IMG/VR virus record: IMGVR_UViG_3300037587_000199
Coordinates: 1 to 20,647 of that record
Length of the DNA: 20,647 nucleotides
Reading direction: 5' to 3' (one strand)
Source: a virus
The position numbers and the translations under genes were made by a program. Every line of letters begins with the position of its first letter. Within the stretch, counting starts at the first letter, position 1. The notes under the pieces were generated by a model, which was not told the origin of the DNA, did not search any database, and saw nothing but the letters and a program-made list of their open reading frames with translations. This document shows positions 8,290-15,186 of this stretch, one piece after another.

Positions 8290-9126
8290 TTACCCCTGTA
8301 ACTCATGTCCGCCAGCAGTCATTGATAGCCTGGTGAATCCTGTTGTTAGATCGTCCTGTATAACAACTTGCCATTCTTCGGCTAGACTACCGTCAAGCCT
8401 GACGGCTACCCCATGTTTTGATCGTCCCGCATAAGTTAGTCTGTAAACATAACCAAACCCGCCACCGCCTGATTTGACTTGCGGTATGCTATCAAAGGCT
8501 TTTTCAATAAAATCACCGTTTGTTTTAAAATTAAGTTGATTTCTGAAATCGCCACCTGCGCGTCTGATTCTTAAAACGCAACCAATAAGCAACGCTCCTG
8601 AACTGCCAAATTTTGAAAAATCCATTGCGGAGTTTGATTCCATCCGTAATATAACCCTAGTCATATCACCCGCCTGGGCAGTTGAGGGTAACACGCTAAA
8701 AATCTGAGGTGTAACAGATCCGTCAACTCTCATATCATTAGTTGCTCTAGCCCCGAGTCCCCCCCCTAAATAAACATGATTTATAGGCGTGTCAACTTCA
8801 ATAGCGTTAGTTAGTACACCCAAAACAGTCGCTTGCATAAATGTTGAAGTATCAAACAGCTCAACAATTTCGCCAACCGCTATCCCATGGCCAGCGACAG
8901 CGTTAAAAAATCGACTTTCTCTAGTTGTGTCACCGTCTAATGTAAAAGACCCCCTACTAAGCAGGAATGGAACGTCAAGCGACTCCTGTGTTTGCTCCTG
9001 AACGAATACAGGAACCCCAACAACTCCTCTATCGCTAGTTTCTAATGGACTGACTATATCCACCGGCAGCGGATCCGGACTGACAACATTAACATTAAGC
9101 GGATCCGGAAATACGTTATTGCTCAT
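8290..9126 (-). CDS. Conserved-looking virion protein of unknown role (278 aa)
   Basis: 278-aa protein immediately after the needle-like gene. The N-terminus carries two copies of P-D-P-L-x-V (residues 7-12 and 17-22), encoded by a DNA repeat containing GCGGATCCGGA, and a further S-P-L. A beta-rich body follows. The C-terminal part, with K-H-G-V-A-V-R-L-D-G and then V-V-I-Q-D-D-L, resembles endings of phage structural proteins seen in other podo- and myoviruses, though no defined function is attached to them. No TM segment or signal peptide is present. The proline-rich repeated N-terminus could dock onto another virion component (inference). Spacing to both neighbours is 0-3 nt, so it is probably translated with the tail genes. 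Confidence 0.6.
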   Translation of the reverse strand: MSNNVFPDPLNVNVVSPDPLPVDIVSPLETSDRGVVGVPVFVQEQTQESLDVPFLLSRGSFTLDGDTTRESRFFNAVAGHGIAVGEIVELFDTSTFMQATVLGVLTNAIEVDTPINHVYLGGGLGARATNDMRVDGSVTPQIFSVLPSTAQAGDMTRVILRMESNSAMDFSKFGSSGALLIGCVLRIRRAGGDFRNQLNFKTNGDFIEKAFDSIPQVKSGGGGFGYVYRLTYAGRSKHGVAVRLDGSLAEEWQVVIQDDLTTGFTRLSMTAGGHELQG

Positions 9127-9603
9127 TTATATCTGACTCCAATCTGTACCATTAAAAACTAAATGCAAGCTAAATAGCGGGACGTTAATAGTTAAATTTA
9201 TTAAACCGTCTACCTGGCCAATTACCTCGACAACATCACTAGACCTTTTTATATGAACCTCATCACCTTCGATAGCTTCAGGATCTAACGTGATATTAAT
9301 CGATCCAGTATTTTTACAAATAATAATCTGGTTTTGAAATGTTGTTAATGATTCCGTTGTATTTATTATTTCAAATTCTTTAAGCTCTAACGAGTTTATT
9401 CTTGCTGCATTTCTGCTAACTCTCGATGATGAACTTGTTATGTTTTGCTCTGCATTATCTATTGCATCATCACCACCGCCCACCCTTTTCCATAATTGAA
9501 ATAATATAAAGTGCGTATCATCAAAAGCCTTTTTAAGCTCAATATTTGATGCTATAGACTTCGGTAATACTAACTGTTTAGGCGGGTTTACTCTGTTAGA
9601 CAT
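9127..9603 (-). CDS. Tail needle / neck-fibre-like protein (P22 gp26 position)
   Basis: 158-aa protein directly after the gp10-like hub, where P22 encodes the tail needle gp26 (233 aa). Residues 20-45 contain the stretch N-I-E-L-K-K-A-F-D-D-T-H-F-I-L-F-Q-L-W-K-R and then G-G-G-D-D-A-I, a pattern found near the N-terminus of proteins in this slot in other podoviruses. Residues about 45-80 form a short coiled coil, and the rest (about 85-158) is a beta-rich tip domain. It probably plugs the tail hub and contacts the cell surface first. It is shorter than gp26, so it may be a short needle or a neck appendage rather than a true needle. The start overlaps the hub stop as TAATG. Confidence 0.55.
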   Translation of the reverse strand: MSNRVNPPKQLVLPKSIASNIELKKAFDDTHFILFQLWKRVGGGDDAIDNAEQNITSSSSRVSRNAARINSLELKEFEIINTTESLTTFQNQIIICKNTGSINITLDPEAIEGDEVHIKRSSDVVEVIGQVDGLINLTINVPLFSLHLVFNGTDWSQI

Positions 9604-11015
9604 TACCTACCCACTAATTTCAAATCTATCGTTGCGCTGTAAATTGACAACGGAACCGGGTCTGACATTGAGATCCGTAAAATTAAATCGGTGAATGTCT
9701 CAATGTGAAAAACTTCAACTCGTAACGTATGCTCACCAGCCCGGCCCACTTCTACCCAGTCAAGGGCGCTAAACGACCTGGCGCCATCAAATGAACCTTC
9801 GATTATTAATCTAGGGTTTACGCCTTGGCCCAACGCCAGACCAACACCAACTTCCATGATGAACTCAATGCGTGACATGCGTACTTCATGACCCTTGGAT
9901 TGAAGTAAGTCCCCGTTAATAGATGACGTTATGCGAGTCCTTAGCATTGTGTCAGTGTCTTGAGTGAACTCGTCGAGCTTTAATTCTAGATTCTTCCCGC
10001 CGCTACCTACGATTAATTTATTGTAAACCTGAATTATTGATGTGCCTGAGTAGATGTCGTTGCCGGTTCCAGATGACAGGTAAAACCAGCCATCAACGCC
10101 TAACTTCTCGTTAATGACAAACGTCACGTTTTCACTAGGGAAAGAGATCATGTAAAAATCTTGACCCTGCAATGTAAACGCCTGACCAAACGCATCATCA
10201 AACTTTGTCATATTCTCAATCGAGTTTGATATACCATCACTCGAAATTCGCTCATTAATACCGCCCGAGACTCGATAGATAGCCTTATCGTCACCAAGCC
10301 AATAGATAGCATTGTCAGTATTTGCAACGCTGTGAATCGCTACTAGCCCCACTGAGAACTCTTGTCCTTCAATCCGGTCTATTGGTGGCGTTCCTACCTC
10401 TGAATTATACCAAGGCTCTGTTGTTCTAACTCCAAATCTGTAAATTGTTTGATTAAATGCGTAATCCCTGACTAAATCATCAGGGTTTGACTCTGCGCCA
10501 ACCCCATCTAATCCGCTTACTGATAATGGATCGCCTGGCGCTGCCATAAATGTAATTGTTGGCAGTGTATAAAGAAATTGATTGTTGATTATCGTTACTG
10601 ACAATACATTAACTAGGTTTACGTTTGTGTTAATAACTAACGTGTCTGTAAATGAGTTATAAACAAACACTTTATCGGCTACAATGACAAGGTTTTCCCC
10701 GTCATCCGCAAATATACACCTATCTGCACCGGTGATGGTTCCTTTTGATGTATGGACACCTAAAGAATCAACTTGATATAAAGTCGTATCAACAACTTTG
10801 AATTGAACCTCTTTCATCCGATGCTGACCACGATCAACAGTGCCAGCAACAGAGCTGATTAGCTTTTGACCAGGGAACGAATGCAGAACAAATTTATCTT
10901 TGCCACCTTCGGCAAATTGTTGATACATGTTCATTGTTAATTGTGATGACAATGGGCGTGACCGGCTTTCATACGTTGGGCCGGTTACGTTAATAGGGAT
11001 CGTTGTGAACGTCAT
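9603..11015 (-). CDS. Tail hub / packaged-DNA stabilisation protein, P22 gp10-like
   Basis: 470-aa protein with the size (P22 gp10 is 472 aa), position and beginning of the Phage_stabilise family. A short I-N-V-T-G-P-T-Y-E-S-R-S-R-P-L stretch leads into T-M-N-M-Y, followed by P-G-Q-K and repeated beta strands compatible with the family's beta-propeller. Family role: it forms the hexameric tail hub under the adaptor ring, closing the head after packaging and carrying the needle and tailspikes. The motif F-A-D-D-G-E-N-L and the later Y-W-L-G-D-D-K-A-I-Y look like propeller blade strands. It overlaps the adaptor gene by four bases (ATGA) and joins the next gene by TAATG. The start codon has only a weak AGG upstream, fitting translation by coupling. 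Confidence 0.82.
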   Translation of the reverse strand: MTFTTIPINVTGPTYESRSRPLSSQLTMNMYQQFAEGGKDKFVLHSFPGQKLISSVAGTVDRGQHRMKEVQFKVVDTTLYQVDSLGVHTSKGTITGADRCIFADDGENLVIVADKVFVYNSFTDTLVINTNVNLVNVLSVTIINNQFLYTLPTITFMAAPGDPLSVSGLDGVGAESNPDDLVRDYAFNQTIYRFGVRTTEPWYNSEVGTPPIDRIEGQEFSVGLVAIHSVANTDNAIYWLGDDKAIYRVSGGINERISSDGISNSIENMTKFDDAFGQAFTLQGQDFYMISFPSENVTFVINEKLGVDGWFYLSSGTGNDIYSGTSIIQVYNKLIVGSGGKNLELKLDEFTQDTDTMLRTRITSSINGDLLQSKGHEVRMSRIEFIMEVGVGLALGQGVNPRLIIEGSFDGARSFSALDWVEVGRAGEHTLRVEVFHIETFTDLILRISMSDPVPLSIYSATIDLKLVGR

Positions 11016-11650
11016 GGCGTTGAGCCTAATACTTTCATTGCCGGTGCTGGGCCGTATCGGCCTTTTTTGGCCCGGTCATTAGCTCCACGAATGGCAGCAT
11101 TGAATTTATTAAAGTATTTAACAGCCTCGTTATCGTCTTCAGTAAACACAAATACCTGATGTAATGCACCGTATAAATAGATATTGGGATCACTTAATAA
11201 GATTGTGTTGGTTTGATTTAATGTTGTTAATGCCGGTGGCTTGGCAAAGTATTTCATTGTCAGCGTGTAATCTTGATCCGGTACTATATCAAGTTCAATT
11301 TGGCTGGTTGTTGTAAATTGTGTTGGTGTGCCGGCACTTGGTCTAATCCTTAATGCCGTGGGCGCTCTGTATTTTAAATTAGTCTGATCATCTTGGATTG
11401 TTATCTTAAGAGATCGTTGACTAATAAAGTCGGTTGGTAATGTAATAAAACGCGACTCGTTCGGTGACGTACCAACGGCGGTTAATGCTGCTGTCTTTTC
11501 ATCATCTCTGATTTCTAATACTTCATCGTCATTAGCAAACATTTCAACTTCTGCCAAAGTTATGAAGTCAGGAATTAACACACCTAAATCTTTGCGGTGT
11601 GACCATGTGATTATTGATTTGACTAAATTATCAAAGTTATCTAATGCCAT
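11012..11650 (-). CDS. Head-tail adaptor, P22 gp4-like
   Basis: 212-aa protein in the P22 gene 4 slot, likely the dodecameric ring attaching below the portal. The N-terminus (D-N-F-D-N-L-V-K-S-I-I-T-W followed by L-I-P-D-F-I-T-L-A-E) and the central L-P-T-D-F motif are typical of the phage adaptor family. The end is basic (R-A-K-K-G-R-Y-G). Start choice: a TTG at 11668 would lie inside the U-tract of the terminator ahead of this gene and has no Shine-Dalgarno sequence. The ATG at 11650 has GGTGA about 4 nt upstream and begins with the family-like A-L-D-N-F. The gene sits immediately after the terminator at 11660-11683, so it and all tail genes depend on read-through or an unseen promoter. It is the first tail gene. 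Confidence 0.78.
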   Translation of the reverse strand: MALDNFDNLVKSIITWSHRKDLGVLIPDFITLAEVEMFANDDEVLEIRDDEKTAALTAVGTSPNESRFITLPTDFISQRSLKITIQDDQTNLKYRAPTALRIRPSAGTPTQFTTTSQIELDIVPDQDYTLTMKYFAKPPALTTLNQTNTILLSDPNIYLYGALHQVFVFTEDDNEAVKYFNKFNAAIRGANDRAKKGRYGPAPAMKVLGSTP

Positions 11651-11659
11651 TATTTCACC

Positions 11660-11683
11660 AATAAACAAAGGGGGCGAACCCCC
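11660..11683 (-). terminator. UUCG-loop rho-independent terminator between head and tail genes
   Basis: Read on the minus strand, a perfect 5-bp GGGGG/CCCCC stem (11679-11683 with 11670-11674) is closed by a TTCG loop, followed by TTTGTTTATT. The UUCG tetraloop is exceptionally stable. It lies 12 nt after the stop of the 74-aa gene, which ends the head block, and just before the adaptor start. It probably attenuates rather than stops the operon, lowering tail mRNA relative to coat and cement mRNA (inference). No convincing promoter is visible between it and the adaptor gene. Confidence 0.7.
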
Positions 11684-11695
11684 AATTAATTAAGC

Positions 11696-11920
11696 TTAGT
11701 CTTTTTTGGCCTTTAGCTTTCGCTTGGCTTTAAGGTTAGGCTTTGCCATTAATGCTGGTATTTCTAATGGCTCATACTTCGGCTTCACGTAAGGCTTGGT
11801 TTTTGGAGTTATAACCTCCATCCAATTCTTAGAGAATTCGGCCTCGGTGCATTCAAACTTGTCACCGGGCCGTCTGTATAAGCCATTATGAAACCCTCGC
11901 TTCTTGGCTTGCACTTCCAT
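11696..11920 (-). CDS. 74-aa head-region protein with lysine-rich tail
   Basis: Small protein following the cement gene through a TAATG overlap. The N-terminal half has G-F-H-N-G-L-Y-R-R-P-G-D-K-F and F-S-K-N-W-M, a pattern seen in small uncharacterised phage proteins near capsid genes (a short SH3-like beta unit seems plausible). The C-terminal half is extended and highly basic, with P-x-x-K-P repeats and an ending dominated by Lys/Arg (K-A-K-R-K-L-K-A-K-K-D). The basic tail could bind packaged DNA or the acidic inner capsid surface (inference). It is the last gene before the internal terminator. No known function is assigned. Confidence 0.6.
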   Translation of the reverse strand: MEVQAKKRGFHNGLYRRPGDKFECTEAEFSKNWMEVITPKTKPYVKPKYEPLEIPALMAKPNLKAKRKLKAKKD

Positions 11921-12396
11921 TAGTTAATGGTCACGTTGTCAGCGTATGCTACGTATTGAGACACGTCAGACAGTAAACCAACCCATGTTTTAACGGTTAT
12001 TGTCGGGGCAGTTCCTACGGTCACATATCGAACCCCAAGAAATTGACCGTTTTCAGTGCCAGTAGTAGGCGGGATCGGAATAGCAAACACGAAACCAGCA
12101 ACAAGAAGATCTGCATCTTGCGCCGGTGCATCCGGTGTGCCAGATTCAAACACCCGACGACCAACAAGTTGTACACCTGTGGATTGTGCCGCATTGGTTG
12201 CATACTCGACATCAAACGTATAATCTTCTGCCGTGCCGCCACCTTGTGCCGCCGCTACTGATACGCTAAATATAACAGCCAACGGCTCACCGTTACCGAT
12301 GCTACGAGCAACCGTCAAGTCAATGACGTTAGTCCCAACAGCCGACGTTGTTACCGCCTGATCGTCGGATAGTAATGTAAAGTTATCTAAATACAT
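11920..12396 (-). CDS. Capsid cement protein, Bbp16-like
   Basis: 158-aa beta-rich protein directly after the major capsid gene. The N-terminus (L-D-N-F-T-L-L-S-D-D-Q-A-V-T, then A-V-G-T-N-V-I-D-L and G-N-G-E-P-L) and the closing Q-Y-V-A-Y-A-D-N correspond to the Bbp16 family of cement proteins from BPP-1-type phages. That family clamps adjoining HK97-fold capsomers from outside. Expected copy number is high, and AGGAG about 8 nt before the ATG gives a strong ribosome site. Because it is next to the coat gene, identification is fairly secure, though it rests on remembered family features rather than a search. Its stop overlaps the 74-aa gene's start as TAATG. Confidence 0.75.
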   Translation of the reverse strand: MYLDNFTLLSDDQAVTTSAVGTNVIDLTVARSIGNGEPLAVIFSVSVAAAQGGGTAEDYTFDVEYATNAAQSTGVQLVGRRVFESGTPDAPAQDADLLVAGFVFAIPIPPTTGTENGQFLGVRYVTVGTAPTITVKTWVGLLSDVSQYVAYADNVTIN

Positions 12397-12410
12397 AATA
12401 ATCTCCTAAG

Positions 12411-13430
12411 TTATGCGACAACGCGCGCTTCTGCAACGGTTAAAACATCCTGAAGACGCACAGGAATGCCAAGGAAAGTCATCTGGTGAATCGAGCGCCC
12501 AAATTGATTTAGGGCTGGCTCAATCATCACAGCAGAGTTTGACTTGTCTAACGCTGCAATACGCAAATGCGATGCTAGCGTCCGGTTAACGTAAAATACC
12601 GGCTTAACAGTGTCAATTGCTGGTATATGGTCAATGGCGCGAGACATAAGCTTGATAATTGCTGTGGCGGCAGTTATTGCTTGTGTTCCCGAGGCGGAAA
12701 CCAAGTCGCTGTTGTCAATGTTTGCAATACGAACTGTATAGCGCCAATCTGCAACAACTAAACCAGCATCCTGCTGAAACAGGTCTTTATATGCGCGGAA
12801 TGGATTGCCGGAAGTATCGTCAACATCATCAATGCCCAAATCTTCATGCGACAAACCCGCCGATGATCCTTTAGGGAAAATACCAAAAACAGTTTCAGAT
12901 CCCCAGCCAACAAGCCATACAGACATATTATCCGAATCTGTGCCGCCAGCATCAATAATATTATCGGCATTAGGTGCGGATAAACTATTGTAACGATTAG
13001 CAAAGCCAACGTATTCTTCAGGGTTTGCGTTGGAGCCGTAAATTAATGTAGTCTGAGCGGTTTGGCTCATACCTTCCATGTGGGCGCGCGCCTTTTGCAT
13101 CCGGTATGCGTTAACATCGCCATTAAGTTTAGCAAGCTTTACGTCAACGTGAGATCGACCTTCAAGCATTGCCATGCTTTCAGTAACCTGGACTTCTGTC
13201 GCTTTCTCTGGTGGTGTACCTTGGTTTATCATGCGATAAAAACCAGTCGGTAAACCTGTTCGGATTGTGGTTCTGTGAGATGTAGCCTCATTACCTTCTA
13301 CCCATACCTGATCTTCAAGCATGGAGTTTGTCTGAGCTAGAATCTCAACGATTTTTGCGGTCTTGCCGCTTGGATCTCGGGACTTTGCCCAATCCAATAG
13401 TGTTGGATTTTGTACACTTAGTGTAGCCAT
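12411..13430 (-). CDS. Major capsid protein, epsilon15 GP7-type HK97 fold
   Basis: 339-aa coat protein that would form the icosahedral shell. The N-terminus N-P-T-L-L-D-W-A-K followed by I-V-E-I-L-A-Q-T-N and L-E-D, then N-E-A-T-S-H-R-T-T-I-R-T-G-L-P, matches the GP7-type major capsid family (epsilon15, BPP-1; about 330 aa). A later W-L-V-G-W-G motif, F-P-K-G-S and D-W-R-Y-T-V-R-I-A-N-I are also typical. P22 coat is larger (430 aa) and carries an inserted domain not evident here. It lies between scaffold (12-nt gap upstream) and cement protein (14-nt gap downstream), with AAGG before the ATG. There is no obvious cleavable N-terminal delta domain, which fits use of a separate scaffold protein. 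Confidence 0.85.
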   Translation of the reverse strand: MATLSVQNPTLLDWAKSRDPSGKTAKIVEILAQTNSMLEDQVWVEGNEATSHRTTIRTGLPTGFYRMINQGTPPEKATEVQVTESMAMLEGRSHVDVKLAKLNGDVNAYRMQKARAHMEGMSQTAQTTLIYGSNANPEEYVGFANRYNSLSAPNADNIIDAGGTDSDNMSVWLVGWGSETVFGIFPKGSSAGLSHEDLGIDDVDDTSGNPFRAYKDLFQQDAGLVVADWRYTVRIANIDNSDLVSASGTQAITAATAIIKLMSRAIDHIPAIDTVKPVFYVNRTLASHLRIAALDKSNSAVMIEPALNQFGRSIHQMTFLGIPVRLQDVLTVAEARVVA

Positions 13431-13442
13431 AACTAAACCTTT

Positions 13443-14330
13443 TTAATTGTAAAATAAATCAGTGGCGGATTTGCCTGGCTTGTCTAGAGCTTTCGCCTTT
13501 GAGTTGCCTTTTTTAACAATCGGAGCTTTCTTGACTTTCTTAGTGATTGCTGCCTTTTTACCCTGCAACGCATCATATCTAGCCGCCTTTAGCAGTGCAT
13601 CAATATGCTTTGACTGGTAAACAGTGGCGAACTCTTCCGCCGTCCAGCCGTTATTGCCAAGATAAGTATCAAGTGCAGCCATATCGGATTTGTAAACGTC
13701 TGTCGCTTTACCATCCGCATCAACCCACGTAGGATTGTTTTTAATCAACTGCTGTTGCTCTGCCGCTATGTCTGCATCGCTTGTCGGTTTGGTCGTGGTT
13801 AATGACTCCTTGGCTTTGCTTAATAGCTTTTCTCGCTTGGCTTTCTGCTCACTAAGCCTGATGTATTCATCAGGATCGTACTTGTCCGATTCAACGTCAC
13901 GCAATTCATCAAGATTAACTTCGTCTTCGCTACCAATGACAGCCTGTAATTCTGCTGCTAATGATGCGATTGATTCGGTTTGTGTAGCTAGTTCAACCCT
14001 GTCAGCTTCAAATGCTGTGCGTTGATCTGCTAGCTCCTGAGTTTTGCGCGTATAATCCGCCTGCATTAAACCATGTGATTTCCACTCCTTGACTTGATCC
14101 AGGCTTACTTCTTCACCATCTAAGTCGATGTAAAGAAGCTCTTGATCTTCGTCTGAGCTTTCGTCTTCATTGCCTTCTACAACTTCAGATTCTTCGGCAT
14201 CAACTTCAGCCGGGGTTTCATCTTCGGTTTCGGTTATGACTTCATCGGTTGTGCTTTCAGCGTCCGGTTCGGTCTTTTCCTGGGTGGTGCCATAAAAAAT
14301 ATCAGTGGGTTCCAAGGTTGGAGTGTCCAT
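13443..14330 (-). CDS. Capsid scaffolding protein
   Basis: 295-aa protein ahead of the coat gene, with the charge layout of a scaffold. Residues about 15-80 are very acidic (Glu/Asp/Thr-rich), 95-190 form long coiled-coil helices, and 258-290 are strongly basic, with K-K-V-K-K and further lysines. It would assemble inside the procapsid with coat protein and then leave or be degraded; no protease gene or protease motif is visible nearby. A notable detail is the near-identical motif at both ends: T-D-I-F-Y at residues 9-13 and T-D-L-F-Y at 290-294, both possible coat-contact points (inference). AGGA lies 7 nt before the ATG, and the gene starts 2 nt after the previous stop. Confidence 0.8.
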   Translation of the reverse strand: MDTPTLEPTDIFYGTTQEKTEPDAESTTDEVITETEDETPAEVDAEESEVVEGNEDESSDEDQELLYIDLDGEEVSLDQVKEWKSHGLMQADYTRKTQELADQRTAFEADRVELATQTESIASLAAELQAVIGSEDEVNLDELRDVESDKYDPDEYIRLSEQKAKREKLLSKAKESLTTTKPTSDADIAAEQQQLIKNNPTWVDADGKATDVYKSDMAALDTYLGNNGWTAEEFATVYQSKHIDALLKAARYDALQGKKAAITKKVKKAPIVKKGNSKAKALDKPGKSATDLFYN

Positions 14331-14332
14331 GA

Positions 14333-14629
14333 TTAATTCCTGATCTTGTTAATGAGTTGTTCAAGTCGACTGATTTTTGTTTCAGCCAGCTTGCCGTTTT
14401 GCATTGTGCGCTCAAATATATCTTGCAACTTCTCGATAGTATCCATGCGCCGTTTAATTTCTAATAGTTCGTCAACGTCCTTATGTGATGCGTTAGTAAA
14501 CTTTTGCAGCAAGTCGGCCCGTATTAACATCATGGCTTGCTTATATGCCGGATTGGTCGTCACCTGATGCGCGTAACTTGCCGTTTGTAATTCTTCGCTT
14601 GCTTTTTCTAGCTCTTGCTTATGATCCAT
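14333..14629 (-). CDS. 98-aa helical protein between portal and scaffold
   Basis: Small, all-helical protein with coiled-coil character over almost its whole length and an ending M-Q-N-G-K-L-A-E-T-K-I. Small phage proteins with a similar M-x-x-G-K-L-A ending occur in portal/scaffold regions and have no firm function. A head-assembly or packaging accessory role is plausible from position only. It is the first minus-strand gene after the plus-strand cassette. An AGGA lies 6-7 nt upstream and a perfect TATAAT on the minus strand at 14664-14669, so it may start a separate transcript for scaffold, coat and cement. Confidence 0.65.
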   Translation of the reverse strand: MDHKQELEKASEELQTASYAHQVTTNPAYKQAMMLIRADLLQKFTNASHKDVDELLEIKRRMDTIEKLQDIFERTMQNGKLAETKISRLEQLINKIRN

Positions 14630-14663
14630 TCACAGTCCTAATCTGGTTGTTGTGACTTGTTAT

Positions 14664-14669
14664 ATTATA
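14664..14669 (-). promoter_or_regulatory. Candidate minus-strand -10 element for the scaffold-coat transcript
   Basis: A perfect TATAAT on the minus strand lies 35 nt before the ATG of the 98-aa gene, in the divergent region 14630-14737. The -35 region at the best spacing is weak (about 2-3 of 6 matches), so an activator, or a phage-specific signal, would be needed. Its position just inside the break in the head operon makes it attractive. Confidence 0.35.
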
Positions 14670-14688
14670 GCGTTTTTGCTATTGTGTT

Positions 14689-14705
14689 GGTATATGGCGC
14701 ATACC
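14689..14705. repeat. Imperfect inverted repeat in the divergent intergenic region
   Basis: GGTAT (14689-14693) and ATACC (14701-14705) form a 17-bp imperfect palindrome between the divergent 98-aa (minus) and 67-aa (plus) genes. The size and placement suit a dimeric repressor operator. The 67-aa product with a possible helix-turn-helix would be the natural candidate to bind it. Both statements are inference from position. Confidence 0.3.
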
Positions 14706-14737
14706 GCGTTATCTATAGGCTTTTGCTCGGGAGAACA

Positions 14738-14941
14738 ATGAATAAATTCACACTAATAGTTCATAACAAAGACTGGACGGTTAAAGATGCTTGCGCGTAT
14801 TGGGGTATTCGATACGAGACATTTAACAAGCGATGCAACAGCGATAGGATGCACAACCAGCTTGAGTGTATGTGCATGGGCCTTGAGGATAAGTCTACAC
14901 TTTATAGGCTTGGTGTCTCAACAACGGAGGGTAAGTTATGA
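14738..14941 (+). CDS. 67-aa protein with possible helix-turn-helix, inserted plus-strand cassette gene 1
   Basis: First gene of a three-gene plus-strand cassette sitting inside the minus-strand head operon. The middle, W-T-V-K-D-A-C-A-Y-W-G-I-R-Y-E-T-F-N-K-R, has the spacing of a helix-turn-helix (helix, turn around W-G-I, recognition helix with Y-E-T-F). The rest contains three further cysteines, one in an E-C-M-C-M pattern. A DNA-binding role is possible but not established. The ATG at 14738 has GGGAG about 6 nt upstream. A longer frame starting with TTG at 14657 lacks a ribosome site and would cover the divergent promoter region. Its stop overlaps the next start as ATGA. No homologue recognised. 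Confidence 0.6.
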   Translation: MNKFTLIVHNKDWTVKDACAYWGIRYETFNKRCNSDRMHNQLECMCMGLEDKSTLYRLGVSTTEGKL

Positions 14942-15186
14942 TCTTTACGAAAGATAAGTACAGATACAACTGGCTGACAAAGCAGTGGGAGTTTCTTTGT
15001 AAAACATGTATAAGAGCTTTGCCAAAGGAAGCTATGAGTATGCTAGAGTTAACTAAAATGTTGGACTCGGAAAAGTTAAAGAAAGCCTATATAGAGGGCT
15101 TCCACGATGCTAGGGATGCTGATTATTTGGGCGCTGATGTATTTGCGCGATGGGAGTCTTCAAAAACTAAGAGTGGAAAGCAATGA
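14938..15186 (+). CDS. 82-aa unknown protein, inserted plus-strand cassette gene 2
   Basis: Charged, probably soluble 82-aa protein with a good GGAGGG site about 7 nt before its ATG and an ATGA overlap with gene 1. It begins with a basic, aromatic stretch (K-D-K-Y-R-Y-N-W-L-T-K-Q-W-E-F-L) with a C-K-T-C pair at 21-24. A helical region follows, ending in Y-I-E-G-F-H-D-A-R-D-A-D-Y-L-G-A-D. That A-Y-x-E-G-F-x-D-A-R type of helix is common in very small phage early proteins. One C-x-x-C pair is not enough for a zinc finger. Function unknown; host takeover, superinfection exclusion or regulation are all possible. Confidence 0.6.
   Translation: MIFTKDKYRYNWLTKQWEFLCKTCIRALPKEAMSMLELTKMLDSEKLKKAYIEGFHDARDADYLGADVFARWESSKTKSGKQ

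Noticed and set aside
11651-11668. TTG start for the adaptor gene at 11668
   Set aside because: It falls in the terminator U-tract with no ribosome site; the ATG at 11650 has GGTGA and starts a family-like sequence.
12758-13009. 83-aa minus-strand frame inside the capsid gene, considered for a frameshifted capsid variant
   Set aside because: No slippery sequence or ribosome site is apparent and the main capsid frame is intact; this is a shadow frame.
14687-14715. Plus-strand promoter for the cassette (TTGGTA, 17 nt, TATCTA)
   Set aside because: The -35 is acceptable but the -10 matches only three of six bases, so it is too weak to list as a feature. The cassette promoter remains unidentified.
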